A DNA stretch of 64,000 bases, taken from the NCBI GenBank assembly GCA_900491605.1, contig UESW01003902.1:641840-705839 (forward strand). The letters run 5' to 3'. Made by a program: the position numbers and the translations under genes. The notes beneath the pieces are model-generated. The model ran no database searches, was not told where the DNA came from, and worked only from the letters and a program-made list of their open reading frames with translations. Positions 58,357 through 64,000 of this stretch are shown here, piece by piece. The DNA is from Calamus simplicifolius (taxonomy: Eukaryota > Streptophyta > Magnoliopsida > Arecales > Arecaceae). Numbering within the stretch: the stretch's first letter is position 1; the number at the start of each line of letters is the position of its first letter.

Positions 58357-59447
58357 TGAAATTATAAACACTTCAAGTACTACCCTGAGGTCCACCTGGA
58401 TGAGCTTCTGTGAGGAAACTGGAAAGATTGGAAGATAAAATCTCTTCTTGGCCTGGTTCTGTTTGGAGGAGCAGCAGCTGGAAGAAGTGGAGTGGAAATG
58501 GGATCTGCGTGGAGAGTGGCAAATGCCGCACTTATTAGGAACCAGTGCAGGTATCAGTAGGGATGGTGGGTTGGCATGGATGGATGGATTGCTCTTTTCC
58601 CCGGGAATTGAGGACCAGTGGAATGATGCAAGATGGCTGGCTCGCAAAGGAAAATCAAAGTGGAGGGGGACACAACCCCATCCTGCAGGCAAAAAACTAT
58701 CCATTGTGGCCCCAAGTTGGCACCTTTTTTACCTGCTTTGTTGAAAGGTAAAACGCTCCCCACTGTTTTGTCTTGTTAAGAAGAGTAAAGCTGCCACTTG
58801 ATTCTAATTGCATTCAATTCCATGCAAATCCAAGCAACTTAGTATTAGGATTTAGGACATTCCACCATGGTCATTAATATATTACTAAGAATGGAGGCAT
58901 TGCCTAGTTCCAAGAAAGGGGTGTTCCTTTTGTTGCAAAGGCGAACCCGAAAAACTTCTGTGAAAAATAAATACTCCTGAAAAGAGACTTTGGTGGTGGT
59001 CCTCCCAAGCATTAAAAAACCTTCTAGGTTGGCCCTTCATCAAGAGGTTGGCTCATTGGCAGCCGACCTATGGTCAAAAGGAAGCCATATATTCTTATCG
59101 GCCGAGTTGACGTCCCCTTGGGCCTCTCAAGTCCATTGCCATTTCTGAATGGATGGTGAGGAAACCATGTGAGCTAAATTTCCAAAGTGGCCAGCGCACA
59201 AGGTCCTGTGCCTGGCAGAACCTCATGGTTGAGGAGGTGCCACAATTGAAACCATTATGACACAAGCGAAGGTTGAGGGGTGGGTTTGATTGTAGGCCCG
59301 GGAATGATGTGGAAGATGACGCATTGATGGACTTCGCTTTCATGGTCCGGCTTCTTGTTCCTTAATTTTGTCAGATGGAAAGAGGCCACCATGGACTCCT
59401 GGACTTCACGTTACCATCTTGTTGACAGTGAATTTAAAGGTCTTGTG

Positions 59448-59451
<4 letters not shown>
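58357..59451. other. Upstream region of the GPI-protein gene, no other gene recognised
   Basis: The first part, up to about 58700, should contain the 5' leader and promoter of the gene on the minus strand. Open frames of up to 98 codons on the plus strand there overlap the leader and show no domain. A minus-strand frame at 59095-59343 is also unrecognised. A clear TATA box was not found. Confidence 0.4.

Positions 59452-59481
<30 letters not shown>
59452..59481. repeat. (GA)n microsatellite
   Basis: About 14 GA units that end at the start of a hAT-like MITE. Confidence 0.93.
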
Positions 59482-59483
<2 letters not shown>

Positions 59484-59986
59484 GGGTTGATAATTTGTAT
59501 TTCCATGTCATGTTTTTGTTGTGTCAAAGCTAAAAGTATATCATACTATATGAGTTAAAATGAGCATAATATAATTAATTAATTATATCAAAATTTAAAT
59601 ACAAATACGATACAATTAATGGATAAGTAACATGATACAATATGTATAACCAATTTGATAAACTGATCGGATTTATTTGACACCACATAACTCACTCCAC
59701 ACAACTCACTTAACACAAATCGATATGGTTTGTTTAACCTGAATAAATACAATACTGCTAACCTGTTTAATACAATCTACTTAATATATCATCAATTAAA
59801 TAGGTCATAAATTGATCACTTTTGGATCAATAGTTCAATCTATTGTATGATATTATATGACTGTTTTGTATAATAATCGTGTCGACACATTAACAATACA
59901 AATCTATTTAATGTCAATCTGAATCTACTTATTTTATACTAGATTCAAGTTGTGTTTACATTTCGTGTTTAATTTTGCTATCTCTA
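59482..59986. mobile_element. hAT-like MITE
   Basis: The left end TAGGGTTGATAATTTG and the reverse-complemented right end TAGAGATAGCAAAATTA match at most positions. The 8-base flanks GAGAGATT and GAGAAAGT agree at six of eight positions. This fits an old hAT insertion into the GA repeat. The interior is AT-rich and has no transposase. Confidence 0.6.
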
Positions 59987-59994
59987 GAGAAAGT

Positions 59995-62900
59995 TTTAGA
60001 AGAACGTATCTTCTTAAAGAGAATCATGGACACATAGCCCTAAAACATATTGGATGGAATTAGTTCTTAAATTAGGTCATCTACCAGCATTATAAAAATT
60101 TTGCATCTAAAAAATTGCATTGGATGTGCCTTTGGAAAATTATTGCTGGTTGGCTGCATATAGGTATGAACCACATGATAGAGGTTGGCTGTATTTAAAG
60201 TATCCCTAACCCTCACTGACTCTGATAAAGGCATAATTCAATCTCAAGGCCATTTCTTACAGTAGTCCAAAAACTTAACAAGCTTGGTAAGCTGTCAACT
60301 TTTTAAGCTATTCAAATATGACCAATCCTCTATTATTGAAAATTCAGATATTCAAATAGTCAAATGCTACACATGGTCTTACCTCTCAACTTCTTTTCTC
60401 ATCTGGTCTCTATAAAATTAATTGGTGTGCATGGCTTGAAATTTGGAGAGATAACAACACAAGCTGAATTCAGAATGGTTTTTTATAAGTTCAATCTCAG
60501 CTTGACCGGACCGTATGTTATACATGATCACTATATTATGAAGAGCTTTTTGAATGTACTCAATCCTAGATCTATTCAACTTTTCCATCTTTGGCTTTAT
60601 AGAGTTTAAGAATCCCAATGATAAAAAAGATGGAGCAGCTTTGAAATCCATAAAATTTGAAGACGAAAAAAGTGACTGAATTCTAAACTTTACTGTACCC
60701 AAATGTAACCAACTCTAGCTTGTATCATGAATACACTTATAAGTGTTGTGTGATGATCTTAGTCTTTATAGGCCAACTGGGACTGGATTGGCTTGGCCCT
60801 AAGGCATTAAAAGCATGACATTGGTTTCATCAGTCACATCTGAATTCACGAGTATGAACCAGGTTTTATTCACAAACTTACATTTTGGTCCATTCTACAA
60901 GGCAGTCAGTCAGAGAAATTTAGAACTACTTTGTTCCTCAATAGGTTCAGTAGATTGTCTTCAGAGTTTGAACTATGTTTTGAGCATCAATACAGTGCAC
61001 CCTCGGATGGTCTCACCTAATTACTTGTTCATTTAGGCAGATGGAATCTTCTTGATAGTTTCATCAGAAGACTGCAATTTTTCCATCCTTATATTCATGA
61101 GCAATTTGCCCAAGTTTGATTGGGTGCACTGAAGCAGTACAAAACTGGGAATCATAAACAGAGATACCAAATACAAGCATCATATCAACCAAAAATACAA
61201 GCCAACAAAAGCTAACCATAGAATGGATCATATTAATTAGAAGTAAACTTTCAATTTGTTTCTTGCTATAGATTTGAACACAAAAGCCCATCCGTATTAA
61301 TCTACTACGATATTGGCATCTTGTATATGATAATTGACAATCCAGCAAACTCAAAATAGGTACAATCTTTTGAAGGAATGATGAGAACTGAGCTGGCCTA
61401 GGTTCAGATCATTCACTTGTTTTACCACGTATTCATTGATCTATAAAATCAATAACTACATGTTCCGGGGAATACTTCATCAGAAGGATTTGTGTCTGTC
61501 AACTTCCCTGCATGCCATCTAAATGTATTGTTGTACAAAGAAAAAAAAAGCTTTGACACTATTTGTTAAACTCAAGAGAAGTTATAATACTACTTGTTAT
61601 GCAGAGAGAAAGGTCTAATATTGCTTGTTAATGGAAAAAGATTAATAGAAAAAATAAAGAAAAATAAGGAAAGAAATAATATATCAGTGTTTAACATAGT
61701 TCGATCTGATTGATCTATATCTATTTGGTAAAGATGATAGAAATTTCACAATGAAAATAAGCTGAAAATTACAATACGGTTTCCTTTTCCGAGATACTTC
61801 CTCAACATAAAAACCTAGAGCCACACATATCTAATAAAACCTGCTCTTGATCTCTCTTAATAACGCTCTAATTTACTCTAAAGATTAAAGCTACATGTTC
61901 TAATATAGAAGAGAAATTTATAATATCATATACAAACTAAGCCTCATGTTATAGAAATATGTTCATCTTAAGCTTGTTACCCTTGAGACAAACTCTAATA
62001 TGTATTGTTGTAAAAGTTTAAAAGAAAACATGAATGAGTGAATGAGAATCATATGTTGTATGCTTCTTTGATTCTATTTAACTGAATATTGCAACATCAA
62101 TACATCGTTTGCATCCTCTCCGTTGTTCTTTTCTAATCTAACTTAAATATGTGGTTATATATACACATATATGATTTTACATGATATAGGGTTAATTTCA
62201 TATAAAATTACATGTGTATGTATTATCAATCAACCTAAACATACATGTTGACGTACATATGATAGATGACAAAAGGGAATGGATAGCCTAATTTTTATAT
62301 AAGAACCTTCTTACAAGCTCTCAATATTTTCTGTTTTACATTTCTTCCTTTAAAAAATATAAAAAATAATACATAATAATGTAGTGGAAAATAAGGGTCA
62401 TGAAAAAAGTTTATAAACAAGAAATGACCAAAGAAAGAATTAGAAAGGTCCTTAGAAATGCATATAAAGCCATAAGGAGACCATGAATACTTTTTGTGAC
62501 CTCTGACCTATTTCTCCTACAGATGGCATCTAATTTTTTCTTTTAGTAACTCATGGTTTATCTAAATTTCTCAATGGTGTATAACATTTCGTTTTAGGAA
62601 AAATACATGGGTTTTTTATGGTATTTTTTATTTTTTTATAAAAATACGAATATTTTAGAATCATTGATATGGTGAAGGTTTTTTTGACTATTAACTCTCA
62701 TCGAAGCTGCTATCTTCTCTGAAGTTGTCATCACTTCTATATAACAGAATTGTCATTTCCTCCATTGGACCTACCATCTCCGTCATGCCTCACCGCAGTG
62801 GTACTTCCACAAAAGCATCGACAATCCCACTATAGCAATGGAGTATGAATCCTTCGAGGGGAATTGCTGTCTTCTCTATCTCTTCACTGCACCTTAGCTC

Positions 62901-64000
62901 TACATGGTAGTGGCCTCTGCAAGAAGACACATCCCACCATATGTATAGAAAGTAGGGAGCCGTACGTGTGGCCATACATTGGAATACTCTACATTAGCTT
63001 TTCAAATTTAACTCTTTTTCAGCACACCAGTCATGCACATAACAATTTGGAACCCATTAGCACTAACATATCTGCATCCCAGTGAATCAAACAATTGATA
63101 TTTTTAATATTTAAAAAATAAAAGAGTACGTCACTAAAAACCTAAATTTCATAGACACTTTTGTTGCTAAAATGTTGCACCATGTACCTGACAAACAACC
63201 AACATAACTTCTTGGATATGATTTGAATCATGGCTTATTTAGCAAATCTAGATCATGTAGATAAACAAGCCTATTCATATAAACTACTTGTTATTCTTTT
63301 AGTTCATAGCTGATTTTGATACTTCAGGAATGGATCCTGGTGAGTCCACCATTCATTTGAAACAAACCTTCACCATCATTCAAATGCGTTTTATCATGGC
63401 ATATTTTAAAGTGGCTTCTATACATTGTCTCAAGGGGGAAGGGGTAAAAATGTTTGAACATAATAAACTCTTGAATTATTTCCAGCCTAGTCCTAATACT
63501 TGAACTATATATAGTTGAGGTGATTATGATCCTACTTATGTAAAGAATATCTCTTTTTAATGTATATAGATTAATCGATGAGCTAACATTCTAATCAATA
63601 ATTGCATATTTCATAATATACTTTTACCATTCACTAATAACTCGAGCATTGAACAACAAGAAAAAGAAGGGATGAAATTATCTTCAGACTTGGTTCCATT
63701 GTGGTTTATAGATCACACCATGAGAATGTTAAACTTTAGATTTTGCTTAATTTTACACAAATAAATATTTGTTCTTCGTACAAACATAAGCATATATTTA
63801 CGGTTCTTTATTTCTAGGAGGCATCTCCTATAGATGGGGATTTTAGCAGACGCCCCTAACCACCGATCAACAGTGCCAGATGGTACATATTTGATCATTC
63901 GCATATTTATTATTGTTTTGACTTAAAAAGCTAAGGAGTAAAAAATTAAATTGCCAAAAAAAATTAGGGAACATGTGTAAAATACTTGATAATCAAGCCT
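59995..64000. other. AT-rich intergenic DNA, no gene recognised
   Basis: Only short open frames without domains are present (longest about 96 codons, at 61064-61354). The stretch 61680-62010, with phrases such as CATAAAAACCTAGAGCCACA, may be the remnant of an LTR element read from the other strand, but its ends are not visible. No tRNA or rRNA was seen. Confidence 0.5.

Noticed and set aside
58448..58744. Plus-strand frame of 98 codons overlapping the GPI-gene leader
   Set aside because: It has no domain and lies opposite a leader and exon supported by a signal peptide and an in-phase splice join.
1..64000. CRISPR arrays, bacterial operons, rRNA genes
   Set aside because: Repeats here are contiguous tandem units or transposon ends, without regular unique spacers. 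The genes have spliceosomal introns.

Overview
The window is plant nuclear DNA, most likely from a monocot with a large, repeat-rich genome. A palm is a reasonable guess, but no single feature proves it. The evidence is GT-AG split genes of plant-specific families (an R2R3-MYB, a plant-type CDC20, a GPI-anchored cell-surface protein) separated by LTR retrotransposons, a CACTA transposon and several MITE families. No bacterial operons, CRISPR arrays or rRNA genes are visible.

Layout. 1-2834 is AT-rich DNA with no gene recognised. 2840-15027 is one minus-oriented Ty3/gypsy element of Tat/Grande-like layout, bounded by the target duplication TTCAG. It has LTRs of 1176 and 1589 bp that carry a 59-bp array, a decayed multi-exon antisense gene (4555-6982, +), a 142-bp array (7430-8560) and an integrase (8640-9837, -) whose first catalytic Asp has become Asn. 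Its gag-protease-RT part is gone. In its place sits the 3' half of a plus-oriented SIRE-like copia element (9838-13120). 15033-17780 holds two related MITEs, one containing a tRNA-Ser-like fragment. 17781-19144 (+) is the intact R2R3-MYB gene. 22503-24390 is a solo copia LTR with target duplication AAGCT.

25141-36258 is an 11.1-kb CACTA element with target duplication ATG. It carries decayed TNP2-like and Ptta/TNPA-like transposase genes on the minus strand, dense GCGTCGCTAAT-type subterminal repeats, a GC-rich minisatellite, captured pieces of a host gene that I read as a DUF7086-family gene, and 88-bp arrays rich in CGATCGATC. 36360-41667 holds a MULE-like MITE, a hAT MITE with a perfect 8-bp duplication, and a cluster of Tourist-like MITEs.

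42063-44778 (+) is an eight-exon CDC20 gene (452 aa) with a C-box and an Ile-Arg tail. 47333-58356 (-) is a two-exon GPI-anchored protein gene. Its signal-peptide exon lies 10.4 kb from the second exon because the intron holds a defective copia element (49453-53732), a probable second LTR (about 55476-57687) and other repeats. 59482-59986 is another hAT MITE. The rest, to 64000, is AT-rich sequence in which I see no gene.

The three host genes look functional and independent. One may act in transcriptional control of cell-wall or suberin programmes (MYB), one in APC/C activation in the cell cycle (CDC20), and one at the cell surface (GPI protein). Everything else that is coding belongs to mobile elements, nearly all broken. 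I found no wholly new system. The most unusual loci are the gene-capturing CACTA element with its amplified arrays and the antisense gene with its own TATA box inside the gypsy element.
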